DNA of 64,000 nucleotides from Pseudomonadota bacterium (GCA_023419315.1 JAEZYE010000058.1:4750-68749); one strand, 5' to 3'. Positions 54,308-63,511 are shown, counted from the stretch's first letter. The notes: generated from the sequence alone by a model not told the origin. Made by a program: numbers and translations.

Positions 54308-55036
54308 ATGACGACGACGCTGCGCCACACCTCATCCTTGCTGCTGGCTGCCCTGCTGGGCGGAACCAGCATGGGAGCGTCAGCGCTGGAGCCGTTCGTC
54401 GCCAGTTACGACGCGTATCGCGGCGGCAAGCTGGCCGGCAGCGCGACGATGAAAGTGACCCAGGATCCGAATGCCACACGCTGGCATATCGATCTGGACG
54501 TGCGCGGCACCAAGGGACTGGCGCGCCTGTCGGGACTGAACATCCAGCAGAGCACCTTGTTCGAAGTGCAGGACGAACGCTTCCGCCCGCTGAGCCAGGC
54601 GACCACGCAAAGCGCGCTCTTCACCGGAAAAAAGGTGGTCGGTGTCTACGATTGGCGCGCGATGTCGGCGCAGTGGCAGGGCGACGTCAAGAAGAACCGC
54701 CGCGCACCGGTGCCACTGCTGGATGGTGACATGAGTGCGCTGCTGCTTAACCTTGCGGTGATCCGCGATGCCGAGCCGGGCCGGCAGCTGCAGTATCGCG
54801 TCGTCGATTTCGGCAAGACGCGGCAATACGAGTACGCCGTGGCGGAGCAGACCGAAATCGTGGCCGTGGACGACCTCAGCTACGATGCGATGCGCGTCAG
54901 TCGCACCAATGGCGGCAACGACGAGACCATCTTCTGGGTGGCTCGCGGCGTTCCCACGCCGATCCGCGTGCTGCAACGTGAAGATGGCGAAGACAAGCTC
55001 GACCTTCGCCTCGTCGAATACCAGGGAGTTCCATGA
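54308..55036 (+). CDS. DUF3108 exported protein, copy 1
   Basis: This 242-aa periplasmic protein has a signal peptide (to about residue 27, MGASALE) and a DUF3108 beta domain (FVASYDAYRGGKLAGSATMKV). The family resembles outer-membrane lipoprotein-carrier-like folds, but its role is unknown. The ATG at 54308 follows the purN stop by 10 nt. The second copy overlaps its stop as ATGA. Confidence 0.82.
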   Translation: MTTTLRHTSSLLLAALLGGTSMGASALEPFVASYDAYRGGKLAGSATMKVTQDPNATRWHIDLDVRGTKGLARLSGLNIQQSTLFEVQDERFRPLSQATTQSALFTGKKVVGVYDWRAMSAQWQGDVKKNRRAPVPLLDGDMSALLLNLAVIRDAEPGRQLQYRVVDFGKTRQYEYAVAEQTEIVAVDDLSYDAMRVSRTNGGNDETIFWVARGVPTPIRVLQREDGEDKLDLRLVEYQGVP

Positions 55037-55728
55037 ACATGAAGAAGCTCTTTCCCGCTCCTGTGCGCCTCGGCGTGGCGGCCGGCCTGCTGGCCATCGC
55101 CAGCCTGCCCGCCCATGCCATCGATGCGTTCACGGCCCAGTACCAGGCCAGCGCGATGGGCATGCAGGGCGACGGCCAGATGGTGCTTGCGCCGCAACCG
55201 GGCAACCGCTGGCAGTACAGCCTGACCATCCGCAACCAGCTGGTCGATCTGAGCCAGAAGACCGTCTTCGATGAGCACAACGGGCGTCTGCGTCCGCTGT
55301 CCTCCACCGACAGCTCGCGCGTGCTGGTCAAGAAGAAAGCGGTGGACACCGTGTACGACTGGAGCAAGTCGCAGGCGACATGGACCGGCGACATCAAGCC
55401 GGATCGTGCAGGCCCGCTGAAACTCCAGGCCGGTGACATGGATGCGCTGCTGGTGAACCTGGCCATCGTGCGCGACGTGGCCGCGGGCAAGCCGCTGCGC
55501 TACCGCATGATCGAGAACGGCCGCGCGAAGGCCATGAACTATCAGGTGGCCGGCAAGGAACAGATCACGATAGGCGGCAAATCGCGCGAGGCGACCAAGC
55601 TCATCCGCAACGATGGCGACAAGCAGATGGTGGTCTGGGTGGTGCCCGATGTCCCGGTGCCGGCGCGAATCCTCCAGCGCGAGAACGGTCAGGACTCCAT
55701 CGACCTGCAGATCAAGTCCTGGAAGTGA
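55033..55728 (+). CDS. DUF3108 exported protein, copy 2
   Basis: This 231-aa paralogue of the preceding gene has a signal peptide (to about residue 29, LPAHAID), then FTAQYQASAMGMQGDGQM and the shared stretch near GDMDALLVNLAIVRD. The C-terminus, RILQRENGQDSIDLQIKSWK, matches the end of copy 1 in pattern. It closes the purM-purN transcript before the terminator at 55741. Confidence 0.82.
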   Translation: MNMKKLFPAPVRLGVAAGLLAIASLPAHAIDAFTAQYQASAMGMQGDGQMVLAPQPGNRWQYSLTIRNQLVDLSQKTVFDEHNGRLRPLSSTDSSRVLVKKKAVDTVYDWSKSQATWTGDIKPDRAGPLKLQAGDMDALLVNLAIVRDVAAGKPLRYRMIENGRAKAMNYQVAGKEQITIGGKSREATKLIRNDGDKQMVVWVVPDVPVPARILQRENGQDSIDLQIKSWK

Positions 55729-55740
55729 CGCGATGAAAAC

Positions 55741-55762
55741 GCCCGGCAGATGCCGGGCTTTT
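55741..55762 (+). terminator. Intrinsic terminator after the purMN-DUF3108 operon
   Basis: A perfect 7-bp stem, GCCCGGC and GCCGGGC with an AGAT loop, is followed by four T residues, 13 nt beyond the stop. Confidence 0.75.
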
Positions 55763-55766
55763 CCGT

Positions 55767-56093
55767 TCAGGGCGATTCCGGTTCCGCGGGTGTAGGCTCC
55801 GCCACCGTAGTGCGGCAATCCACGCGAATCGGTCGCCCGTCGCTGCGCCAGGCGTACGACCGGCATTCGCGCGGGCCTTCGCTTTTCTTCTCCACGGTCA
55901 CCGCATAGAACGACTGGAAGATCTCCTCTTCGCTGACGGTGCCGTCACCGTTCCAGTCCATGTCCTTGCTGGGAATGCCGCTGGTGCCTGCCGCGCCCGT
56001 GAAATGCAGCCACGCCACGGCGGCGAGCAGCGCGGCGACAACGGCCAGCAACACCTGGCGACGGGGAGAGAAACGCTTTTTCGTGCGGACCAT
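55767..56093 (-). CDS. Small membrane-anchored EF-hand protein
   Basis: This 108-aa protein has a basic N-terminus and one membrane helix (about residues 13-32). It then has a complete single EF-hand loop at residues 46-57 (D46, N48, D50, S54, E57), followed by a domain with two cysteines (C77, C92 region) and a Pro/Glu tail. It should bind calcium on the periplasmic side. The gene starts 7 nt after murA ends, so it shares the murA transcript. I know no defined family name for it. Confidence 0.8.
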   Translation of the reverse strand: MVRTKKRFSPRRQVLLAVVAALLAAVAWLHFTGAAGTSGIPSKDMDWNGDGTVSEEEIFQSFYAVTVEKKSEGPRECRSYAWRSDGRPIRVDCRTTVAEPTPAEPESP

Positions 56094-56100
56094 GGCTGCC

Positions 56101-57372
56101 TCAGGAAACGCGGCGGATGCGTGCGCCCAGCGCGCCCAGCTTCTCTTCGATGTTTTCGTAGCCGCGATCCAGGTGGTAGATGCGGTCGATGATGGTGTCG
56201 CCCTCCGCCACCAGTCCGGCGAGGATCAAGGACGCGGATGCGCGGAGATCGGTCGCCATCACCGGCGCGCCGCTCAGCTTTTCGACGCCACGCACGATCG
56301 CGGTATGGCCTTCCACGCGGATGTCGGCGCCGAGGCGCAGCAGCTCGTTGACGTGCATGAAGCGGTTTTCGAAGATGGTTTCGTTGATGACGCCAACGCC
56401 ATCGGCCACGCAGTTCAACGCCATCAATTGCGCCTGCATGTCGGTCGGGAATGCCGGATACGGCGCGGTCGTCAGGCTGACTGCGCGCGGACGCTGGCCC
56501 TTCATGTCGAGCGTGATGCTGTCTTCGGTCGTCTCGATGGTCGCGCCGGCCTCGGTCAGCTTGTCGAGCACGGCGTCGAGCGTGTCACCGCGCGCCCGAC
56601 GCGCCACGATGCGACCGCCGGTCATCGCCGCCGCGACCAGGAAGGTACCGGTTTCAATGCGATCCGGCAGCACCGCGTGGCGGCCGCCATTGAGCCGCTC
56701 GACTCCGCGCACGACGATGCGGGGCGTGCCCGCGCCTTCGATGTCGGCGCCCAGTGCAATGAGGCAATCAGCCAGATCGGTCACTTCCGGTTCGGCTGCC
56801 GCGTTTTCCAGCACGGTGGTGCCTTCTGCCAGGGTTGCCGCCATCAGCACGTTCTCGGTGCCGGTCACGCTGACCATGTCGAACACATAGCGCGCGCCCT
56901 TCAGGCGGTTCGCCTTCGCCTTGATGTAACCGTTCTCGACGCTGATGTCGGCGCCCAGCGCCTGCAGGCCCTTGATGTGCTGATCCACCGGGCGCGATCC
57001 GATTGCGCAGCCGCCGGGCAACGACACTTCCGCCGCGCCGTGCCGCGCCAGCAACGGGCCGAGCACGAGGATCGACGCGCGCATCGTCTTCACCAGTTCG
57101 TAGGGCGCGACGTGCTGGTTGACGCTGCGCGGATCGACCGTGATGGCGCTGCCGCGCGAGAGCGTGCCCTCGTCGATGCTGATGCCGGCCCCCAGTTCGC
57201 CCAGCAGCTTTACCGTCGTGACGACGTCATGCAGGTGCGGGACGTTGGTGATCTCGACCGGCGCATCCGCCAGCAACGTGGCGCACAGGATGGGCAGCAC
57301 GGCGTTCTTGGCGCCGGAGATGGTGACTTCGCCGTTGAGCGGAACGCCGCCGGTAACAATGATTTTCTGCAT
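56101..57372 (-). CDS. murA: UDP-N-acetylglucosamine 1-carboxyvinyltransferase MurA
   Basis: This 423-aa enzyme commits UDP-GlcNAc to peptidoglycan by adding enolpyruvate. Lys22 is in ISGAKNAVLPI, and the active-site cysteine, target of fosfomycin, is Cys122 (PGGCAIGSRP); the change to Asp that gives resistance is absent. Length matches E. coli (419 aa). It follows bolA/ibaG and the GFA gene on the minus strand; ibaG-murA adjacency is also seen in E. coli. Confidence 0.97.
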   Translation of the reverse strand: MQKIIVTGGVPLNGEVTISGAKNAVLPILCATLLADAPVEITNVPHLHDVVTTVKLLGELGAGISIDEGTLSRGSAITVDPRSVNQHVAPYELVKTMRASILVLGPLLARHGAAEVSLPGGCAIGSRPVDQHIKGLQALGADISVENGYIKAKANRLKGARYVFDMVSVTGTENVLMAATLAEGTTVLENAAAEPEVTDLADCLIALGADIEGAGTPRIVVRGVERLNGGRHAVLPDRIETGTFLVAAAMTGGRIVARRARGDTLDAVLDKLTEAGATIETTEDSITLDMKGQRPRAVSLTTAPYPAFPTDMQAQLMALNCVADGVGVINETIFENRFMHVNELLRLGADIRVEGHTAIVRGVEKLSGAPVMATDLRASASLILAGLVAEGDTIIDRIYHLDRGYENIEEKLGALGARIRRVS

Positions 57373-57404
57373 GTGGGGCTCGGAGTGATGGGGGGAGCGG
57401 CCGG

Positions 57405-57824
57405 TCATTCGCCCGGTCGAGTGGAATACTGCGGTGAACCGTCGGCGGGCTCGTACCAGTCTGCCTTCGAGCCGACGAAGACGTGCATGCGTTGAAGCGG
57501 AGGCAGCGGCGTATCGAGCGTCCCGACGCGCAGGCGGAGCACATCCGGCATGGCGTCGCGACGGCTGTACAGCGGCGAAGCGCAGCGACGGCAGAACACG
57601 CGGTGGACGCCCGGCGACGAGGTGTATTCGTTCAACAGCGCATCGCCCTGAAGCAGTACGAACGACGCGCGCGGAATCGCCACCACCGCCTGGAATGCCG
57701 AACCGTTCGCCTTGCGGCAGCGCGAGCAGTGGCAGAACACCATTTCGGTCGGGACGGCGTCGACGCGATAGCGCACGCCATCGCAGAGGCAACTGCCGGA
57801 GAGACTTGCGTGCGCTGCGCCCAT
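57405..57824 (-). CDS. GFA/CENP-V family zinc protein
   Basis: This 139-aa protein is of the glutathione-dependent formaldehyde-activating (GFA, Mss4-like) fold. Zinc ligands are in SCLCDGVRY, the CHCSRCRK motif and FCRRCASPLY. The family name reflects one member; most are uncharacterised zinc proteins. It lies between bolA and murA, 5 nt after bolA, in the same transcript. Confidence 0.85.
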   Translation of the reverse strand: MGAAHASLSGSCLCDGVRYRVDAVPTEMVFCHCSRCRKANGSAFQAVVAIPRASFVLLQGDALLNEYTSSPGVHRVFCRRCASPLYSRRDAMPDVLRLRVGTLDTPLPPLQRMHVFVGSKADWYEPADGSPQYSTRPGE

Positions 57825-57829
57825 CCAGC

Positions 57830-58057
57830 TCAGTGGCCGTCCGGGGTGACGGTTTTCAGCGCCAGCGCGTGGATGGCGCCGCCCATCAGGTCACCCAGCG
57901 TTGCGTAGACCATGCGATGCCGGGCCAGCGGCATCTTGCCGCGAAATGCCTCCGATACCACGGTCGCTTCGAAATGCACGCCGTCCTCGCCTTCGACCTG
58001 CACCTGCGCGTCGGGCATGCCCGCTTCGATGAGTTTTCGGATGGTTTGGGCGTCCAA
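57830..58057 (-). CDS. ibaG: BolA/IbaG family protein
   Basis: This 75-aa BolA-fold protein is closer to IbaG (YrbA) than to BolA, with the core EATVVSEAFRGKMPLARHRMVYATLGD and the conserved His used with monothiol glutaredoxins to hold an Fe-S cluster. No ATG is in frame; TTG at 58055-58057 is the start, with AGGAAA 7 nt ahead. It is upstream of murA, as in E. coli, and divergent from kdsD with a 52-bp gap. Confidence 0.85.
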   Translation of the reverse strand: MDAQTIRKLIEAGMPDAQVQVEGEDGVHFEATVVSEAFRGKMPLARHRMVYATLGDLMGGAIHALALKTVTPDGH

Positions 58058-58109
58058 CGGGCATTTCCTAATAAAATGGCGGCCTATTCTACCCCCGGCC
58101 CGTCCACGC

Positions 58110-59114
58110 ATGCCCCAGACGCTTCCCCAAAATCCGGCCGTGCAGGACGCCGAACTGGCCGCCAGCGGGCGTCGTGTCATCGACATCGAAGGGCAGGCGC
58201 TCGCCGCGCTGGCGCGACGCATCGACGGCAGCTTTTCAGCGGCGTGCCGCGCCATTCTTGCCGGCAAGGGGCGGGTGGTGGCCACCGGCATGGGCAAGTC
58301 GGGCCACATCGCCCGCAAGATTGCGGCCACGCTCGCTTCCACCGGCACACCGGCGTTCTATGTCCACCCCGGTGAAGCCGGCCATGGCGATCTGGGGATG
58401 ATCACCGACGCCGACATCGTGCTGGCGCTGTCGTATTCGGGCGAGTCCGACGAAGTGCTGATGCTGCTCCCGGTGCTCAAGCGCCAGGGCAATCCGCTGA
58501 TTGCGATGACCGGGCGGCCCGGCTCCACGCTCGCCCGCGAGGCCGACATCCATCTGGACGTCAGCGTCCCGGCCGAAGCATGCCCGCTGGATCTGGCGCC
58601 CACCAGCAGCACGACCGCCACGCTGGCGATGGGCGATGCGCTGGCCGTGGCCCTGCTGGAAGCGCGCGGCTTCACCGCCGACGATTTCGCCCGCTCGCAC
58701 CCGGCCGGCAGCCTCGGCCGACGGCTGCTGCTGCACATCACCGACGTCATGCACGCCGGAGAGCAGGTGCCCGCGGTCCACCAGGACGCCTCGCTGAGCG
58801 AAGCCCTGGTGGAGATGAGCCGCAAGCGCCTGGGCATGACCGGGGTTGTCGATGCCGAAGGCCGTCTCATCGGTCTGTTCACCGACGGCGACCTGCGCCG
58901 CACGCTCGACAATCCCGCCGTCGATGTCCGCCATGCCCGTATCGCCGACGTGATGACGCGCCAGCCCAAAACCATCTCGGCCGATCAACTGGCCGTCGAG
59001 GCGGCACGGATGATGGAGACGCACCAGATCAGCGGCTTGATCGTCGTTGACGCTGAACGTCGCCCGGTCGGAGCCCTCAATATTCATGACCTGTTGCGCG
59101 CCCGCGTGGTCTAA
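58110..59114 (+). CDS. kdsD: Arabinose-5-phosphate isomerase KdsD
   Basis: This 334-aa enzyme converts ribulose-5-phosphate to arabinose-5-phosphate for Kdo, the LPS inner-core sugar. An N-terminal SIS domain (GMGKSGHIARKIAATLASTGTPA, then SYSGESDEV) is followed by two CBS domains (about residues 205-334). Length matches E. coli KdsD (328 aa). It opens the kdsD-kdsC-lptC-lptA-lptB run. Confidence 0.96.
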   Translation: MPQTLPQNPAVQDAELAASGRRVIDIEGQALAALARRIDGSFSAACRAILAGKGRVVATGMGKSGHIARKIAATLASTGTPAFYVHPGEAGHGDLGMITDADIVLALSYSGESDEVLMLLPVLKRQGNPLIAMTGRPGSTLAREADIHLDVSVPAEACPLDLAPTSSTTATLAMGDALAVALLEARGFTADDFARSHPAGSLGRRLLLHITDVMHAGEQVPAVHQDASLSEALVEMSRKRLGMTGVVDAEGRLIGLFTDGDLRRTLDNPAVDVRHARIADVMTRQPKTISADQLAVEAARMMETHQISGLIVVDAERRPVGALNIHDLLRARVV

Positions 59115-59183
59115 GCCGGAAGTCCACGCCGCACGCCCGGCTTCCCTCGTGCGGCGCCCTGCCCCCGATTCGAAAGTCCACTG

Positions 59184-59729
59184 ATGCCCCTGTCCCATCT
59201 TGCCGACATCGACGAAAACATTCTTGCCCGCGCGGCCCGCGTGCGGCTGGCCTGCTTCGATGTGGATGGCACGCTGACCGATGGCCGCCTGTTCTACGAC
59301 GACGCAGGCCGCGAATCCAAAGCGTTCCACATCCACGACGGTCAAGGCCTGGTGCTGCTGCGCCGCGCCGGCATCGAAGTCGCGCTGATTACCGCGCGCA
59401 CCAGCCCGGCAGCGGAACGCCGCGCCCGCGAACTGGGCGTCCGTATCCATGTTGACGTGAAAGACAAGCTGGCGCAGGTAGATGCACTGTGCGGCGAACT
59501 CGGAATCGGCCGCGACGAGGTCTCGTTCATGGGCGACGATCTGCCGGACCAGCCGCCGTTCCGCGCCGTCGGCCTGGCGATCGCACCCGCTGACGCGCAT
59601 GCCTGGACCGCCCGCCACGCCCATTGGCGCACGCGCAATCGTGCCGGCGCGGGCGCGGCGCGCGAAGCCTGCGATCTGCTGCTCGCTTCGCAGGGCCATC
59701 TGGACGGCTTCTTCGGAGATGACGCATGA
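59184..59729 (+). CDS. kdsC: Kdo-8-phosphate phosphatase KdsC
   Basis: This 181-aa HAD phosphatase releases Kdo from Kdo-8-phosphate. The nucleophile motif DVDGTLTDG (Asp26 region) and GDDLPD are present. It lies 69 nt after kdsD and overlaps lptC by four bases. Confidence 0.96.
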   Translation: MPLSHLADIDENILARAARVRLACFDVDGTLTDGRLFYDDAGRESKAFHIHDGQGLVLLRRAGIEVALITARTSPAAERRARELGVRIHVDVKDKLAQVDALCGELGIGRDEVSFMGDDLPDQPPFRAVGLAIAPADAHAWTARHAHWRTRNRAGAGAAREACDLLLASQGHLDGFFGDDA

Positions 59730-60289
59730 ACTGGCGACTGGTCACCGGCATCGTGCTGCTCGTGGTCGGGCTGGTCAGCGGCTGGTCCGCCTGGCGCAAC
59801 CGCGACCGCGCGCCGCAGGCCGGCGCCAGCACGGACCGCTCCGACTACGTGATGCACGATTTCGAGATCGTGGCGCTCGACAAGCTGGGCAAGGAATCCG
59901 TGACCCTGCGGGCGCCGGAAATGCACCGCAACCCGGCCGACGACAGCTTCACCATCACCACGCCGCTGTTCCTGCTGCCGGATCGCGAAGGCCATTACTG
60001 GCAGATGCGTTCTCGCACCGGCTGGATGAGCCCGGATCACTCCGAGCTCCGGTTGATCGATCAAGTCACCGGCACCAGCCCACCCGAAGCGCAGGCCGCC
60101 ACCACCTTCCGCACCGAACGGCTGGACATCTTCCCCGAGCGCGATCTGGCCAGCACCGACCTTGCGGTGACCATCACGCAACCGGGTTCTATACTCAGCG
60201 GCCGAGGTTTCGAGACCAATCTCAAGACCAAGGCCTATGCATTCAAATCCCAGGTCAAGAGCGTCTATGCCCCGAATCCAGCCCGCTAA
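59726..60289 (+). CDS. lptC: LPS export protein LptC
   Basis: This 187-aa bitopic inner-membrane protein has one N-terminal helix (residues about 4-21) and a periplasmic beta-jellyroll that passes LPS from LptBFG to LptA. Length and fold pattern match E. coli LptC (191 aa). It overlaps kdsC and also lptA (by 23 nt), showing tight coupling. Confidence 0.92.
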   Translation: MNWRLVTGIVLLVVGLVSGWSAWRNRDRAPQAGASTDRSDYVMHDFEIVALDKLGKESVTLRAPEMHRNPADDSFTITTPLFLLPDREGHYWQMRSRTGWMSPDHSELRLIDQVTGTSPPEAQAATTFRTERLDIFPERDLASTDLAVTITQPGSILSGRGFETNLKTKAYAFKSQVKSVYAPNPAR

Positions 60290-60782
60290 CGCCCTGCTGC
60301 TCGCGCTGCTGGGCTCCGTCATGGCCACCTCCGCCTGGGCCAAGTCGTCCGATCGCAATCAGGACATGACGATCGACGCCGGCCAGCAGTCCGGCTCGTT
60401 CGAAGGCAACGGCAAGACCGTGCTGAGCGGCGGCGTGACCGTCAAGCAGGGCACGCTGGAGATCAACTCCGCAGCCGGCGAAGTCTTCATGAACAACGGC
60501 GAGATCAACCGGGCCGTGTTCACGGGCAAGCAGGTCAAGCTCCGCCAGCAGATGGATGACGGCACGTGGATGGATGCCACCGCCGATCGCGTCGAATACG
60601 ACATGAAGACCGAAATCATCACCTTCATCGGCAACTACACGGTCAGCTCGCCGCGTGGCTCCAACCGCGGCCAGAAGATGGTCTACAACACCCGCAGCGG
60701 CAACATGGAAAGCGGCGGCGACGGCAGTCGCGTGCATACGGTGATCAAGGCCAGGTCGCCGCAGACGCAGGACAAGAAGTAA
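60267..60782 (+). CDS. lptA: LPS transport periplasmic protein LptA
   Basis: This 171-aa periplasmic bridge protein has a signal peptide (to about residue 26, TSAWAKS) and the OstA/LptA jellyroll (ADRVEYDMKTEIITFIGN). It links inner- and outer-membrane LPS machinery. The ATG at 60267 begins the signal peptide and lies inside the end of lptC. The stop shares one base with lptB. Confidence 0.93.
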   Translation: MPRIQPANALLLALLGSVMATSAWAKSSDRNQDMTIDAGQQSGSFEGNGKTVLSGGVTVKQGTLEINSAAGEVFMNNGEINRAVFTGKQVKLRQQMDDGTWMDATADRVEYDMKTEIITFIGNYTVSSPRGSNRGQKMVYNTRSGNMESGGDGSRVHTVIKARSPQTQDKK

Positions 60783-61501
60783 TGCTGACCGCCCAGGGAC
60801 TGCGCAAGAGCTACAAGCAGCGCAAGGTCGTCAGCGATTTCGGCCTGACGCTGGATGCCGGCGAAGTCGTCGGCCTGCTCGGCCCGAACGGCGCGGGCAA
60901 GACGACCTGCTTCTACATGATCGTGGGCCTGGTGGCCGCCGACGCGGGCAAGATCGAACTCGACGGCCGCGACATCACCGGCGAACCGATGTACCAGCGC
61001 GCCAAGCTGGGCGTGGGCTATCTGCCGCAGGAACCCTCCGTATTCCGCAAGCTCACCGTGGCCGACAACATCCGTTTGGTGCTGGAGCTGCGCGAGGATC
61101 TCGACGAAGCCGGCATCGAGCGCGAACTGGCGTCGCTGCTGGACGAACTGCAGATTTCACACGTCGCCGAACAGTTGGGCGCCAGTCTTTCCGGCGGTGA
61201 GCGCCGTCGCTGCGAGATCGCCCGCGCGCTGGCCGCCAAGCCGCGCCTGATGCTGCTCGACGAACCCTTCGCGGGCGTGGACCCGATTTCGGTCGGTGAA
61301 ATCCAGCGCATCGTGAAGCATCTGAAGAACCGCGGCATCGGCGTGCTCATCACCGACCACAACGTGCGCGAGACCTTGGGAATCTGCGACCGGGCGTATA
61401 TCCTCAACGAGGGCAGCGTGCTGGCGCAGGGGGCACCGGACACGTTGCTGGCCAATCCGGACGTGCGCCGCGTGTACCTGGGAGAAACCTTCCGTCTCTG
61501 A
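60782..61501 (+). CDS. lptB: LPS export ABC transporter ATPase LptB
   Basis: This 239-aa ATPase powers LPS extraction from the inner membrane. Walker A is GPNGAGKTT, signature LSGGERRRCEIARAL, Walker B LMLLDEPFAGVDP, and H-loop ITDHNVRETL. Length matches E. coli (241 aa). rpoN follows 54 nt later. Confidence 0.97.
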   Translation: MLTAQGLRKSYKQRKVVSDFGLTLDAGEVVGLLGPNGAGKTTCFYMIVGLVAADAGKIELDGRDITGEPMYQRAKLGVGYLPQEPSVFRKLTVADNIRLVLELREDLDEAGIERELASLLDELQISHVAEQLGASLSGGERRRCEIARALAAKPRLMLLDEPFAGVDPISVGEIQRIVKHLKNRGIGVLITDHNVRETLGICDRAYILNEGSVLAQGAPDTLLANPDVRRVYLGETFRL

Positions 61502-61555
61502 GACAGCGCGCATGACCGGCCACTCGTCGGCCACGCGGCTTTTCTCGGACCACGG

Positions 61556-62992
61556 ATGAAGACACGCCTCCAGACATCGCTGGGACAGCAGTTGGTCATG
61601 ACGCCGCAGTTGCGTCAGGCCATCCGTCTGCTGCAGATGTCCACGACCGAACTGGAAGTCGAGATCACCCAGGCCGTGGAATCCAACCCGCTGCTGGACT
61701 GGGCCGATGACGCGCCCGCGGATGCGCCGGGTGAAGATGCCGGCGAGCATGCCGGGTCCGATACCTCCGGAACGCAGGAGAGCAACGACCGCGAAGGCAC
61801 GGGCGATGACGACTGGGCGCCCGACGAAGGTCCGTGGAGCACCGGGGGCGGCGGTTCATTCGATGATGACGATCAGGGCAGCGCCGCCGAGCGCGTCGCC
61901 GAGGTCGACACGCTCCGCGATCATCTGCTCTGGCAACTGCACTTGTCGCACCTGTCCCAGCGGGATCGCCGCATTGGAAGCGCGTTGATCGATGCGCTCG
62001 AGGAAGACGGCTATCTGCGCGAGCCGCTTTCCGGCATCGCGGAGGCCCTCGAACCGGAAATCGAAGCCAGCGAAGACGAAATCCTCGTCGTGCTTCATCA
62101 ACTGCAGCGCTTCGACCCCGTCGGCATCGGCGCGCGCACGCTGGGCGAATGCCTGCGCCTGCAGTTGTCCGTACTGAGCGACGATACGCCGGGCAAGGCG
62201 CTCGCCATCCACATCACCGAAGGCCCGCTGGATCGCCTGCCGCGCAGCGGCATCAGCGGCCTGGCGGCCGAACTCAAGCGTCCCGCTGCGGACATCGAAA
62301 GCGCGGTGCAGTTGCTGCGTTCGCTGGATCCCAAACCCGGCGCGCAGATCGGCGATCTCTCCAGCGATACCTACGTCGTGCCGGATTGCGTCGTCTGGCG
62401 TCAGCGCGGCGTCTGGCGGGCTGCCCTCGCCGCGAACACCTTGCCGCGCATCCACATCCATCGCGGCTACGAACAGATGATCCGCCAGTGCGGCGAAAGC
62501 GACGCCGGCTATCTCAAGGGCCAACTGCAGGAAGCACGCTGGTTGCTCAAGAGTCTGGAAGCGCGCGGCGAAACTCTACTGAAGGTAACGCGCGCATTAA
62601 TACGGCAGCAGTCCGGCTTCCTTGAATTCGGCGAACAGGCGTTGCGTCCATTGACCTTGCGCGAAGTCGCGGCCGAGGTCAGCCTGCATGAATCCACCGT
62701 TTCACGCGCGATTGCCCGCAAGTACGTCCGGACCCCGCGTGGAACGCTGCCATTGCGTGCATTTTTTGCATCCGGCATTGATACCGAAGGCGGTGGAGAA
62801 GCGTCCAGCACCGCGATCCAGGCAATGATTCGCCGCCTGGTCGAGCAGGAAAATCCGCGCAAACCCTTGTCCGACGCCAAGCTTGCGGATCTGCTGAAGG
62901 CGTCCGGAATACCCGTCGCACGGCGCACCGTCGCCAAATACCGTGAAGCGATGCACATCCTCTCTTCGCACGAGCGCGTTCGCCTCGATTGA
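61556..62992 (+). CDS. rpoN: RNA polymerase sigma-54 factor RpoN
   Basis: This 478-aa sigma-54 directs transcription of genes such as those for motility, nitrogen use and type IV pili. Region I is QTSLGQQLVMTPQLRQAIRLLQMS, an acidic region II (about residues 48-115) follows, then core-binding segments and the HTH. The RpoN box is ARRTVAKYREAM near the C-terminus. Length matches E. coli (477 aa). The lptB-rpoN-hpf order is conserved. Confidence 0.97.
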   Translation: MKTRLQTSLGQQLVMTPQLRQAIRLLQMSTTELEVEITQAVESNPLLDWADDAPADAPGEDAGEHAGSDTSGTQESNDREGTGDDDWAPDEGPWSTGGGGSFDDDDQGSAAERVAEVDTLRDHLLWQLHLSHLSQRDRRIGSALIDALEEDGYLREPLSGIAEALEPEIEASEDEILVVLHQLQRFDPVGIGARTLGECLRLQLSVLSDDTPGKALAIHITEGPLDRLPRSGISGLAAELKRPAADIESAVQLLRSLDPKPGAQIGDLSSDTYVVPDCVVWRQRGVWRAALAANTLPRIHIHRGYEQMIRQCGESDAGYLKGQLQEARWLLKSLEARGETLLKVTRALIRQQSGFLEFGEQALRPLTLREVAAEVSLHESTVSRAIARKYVRTPRGTLPLRAFFASGIDTEGGGEASSTAIQAMIRRLVEQENPRKPLSDAKLADLLKASGIPVARRTVAKYREAMHILSSHERVRLD

Positions 62993-63168
62993 ATTGCACG
63001 GACCGCTTGATCGCGGGTGCAAACAGGCCCATCTTGTCCTTGCGGCAACATGCCGTGTCAGCGGAGAACGCAGGAACTCCATACCCGATTCCGTTGTCGC
63101 ATCGACAGCGGCAACGCGTTCCGTGCAGCAGCCGTGCTGCTGCATTCACCGACAGAAGGAGGCAAGCG

Positions 63169-63486
63169 ATGCGTATCGAGACCTACGGCCATGAAATCGA
63201 AGTCACTCCCGCCTTGCGTGAGTACGTTGAGACCAAACTGAAGCGGCTTGAACGCCACTTCGATCAACCCTTCGAGGTCCGTACCCAGCTCAGTACCCGC
63301 AAACCCGACTACCTCGCCGAAGCGACCATCGTCGTAGCCGGCAAGACGCTGCATGCGGACGCCGGCGCGCAGACCATGTACGCCGCCATCGACATCCTGG
63401 CCGACAAGCTCGATCGACTGCTCGTCAAGCACAAGGAAAAGAAGAACGACGTACAGCGCGGCCTGCGCAGCGAAGCCATCGGCTGA
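63169..63486 (+). CDS. hpf: Ribosome hibernation promoting factor (HPF/RaiA family)
   Basis: This 105-aa protein binds the small ribosomal subunit and stops translation in stationary phase. The beta-alpha fold starts IETYGHEIEVTPALREYVETKL and ends in a basic tail (KHKEKK). It is the short HPF form (E. coli HPF is 95 aa). A strong AAGGAGG ribosome site lies 7 nt before the ATG. It follows rpoN by 176 nt and precedes hprK. Confidence 0.93.
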   Translation: MRIETYGHEIEVTPALREYVETKLKRLERHFDQPFEVRTQLSTRKPDYLAEATIVVAGKTLHADAGAQTMYAAIDILADKLDRLLVKHKEKKNDVQRGLRSEAIG

Positions 63487-63511
63487 CTCCGCCCGTTCCG
63501 CACGACGGGCG

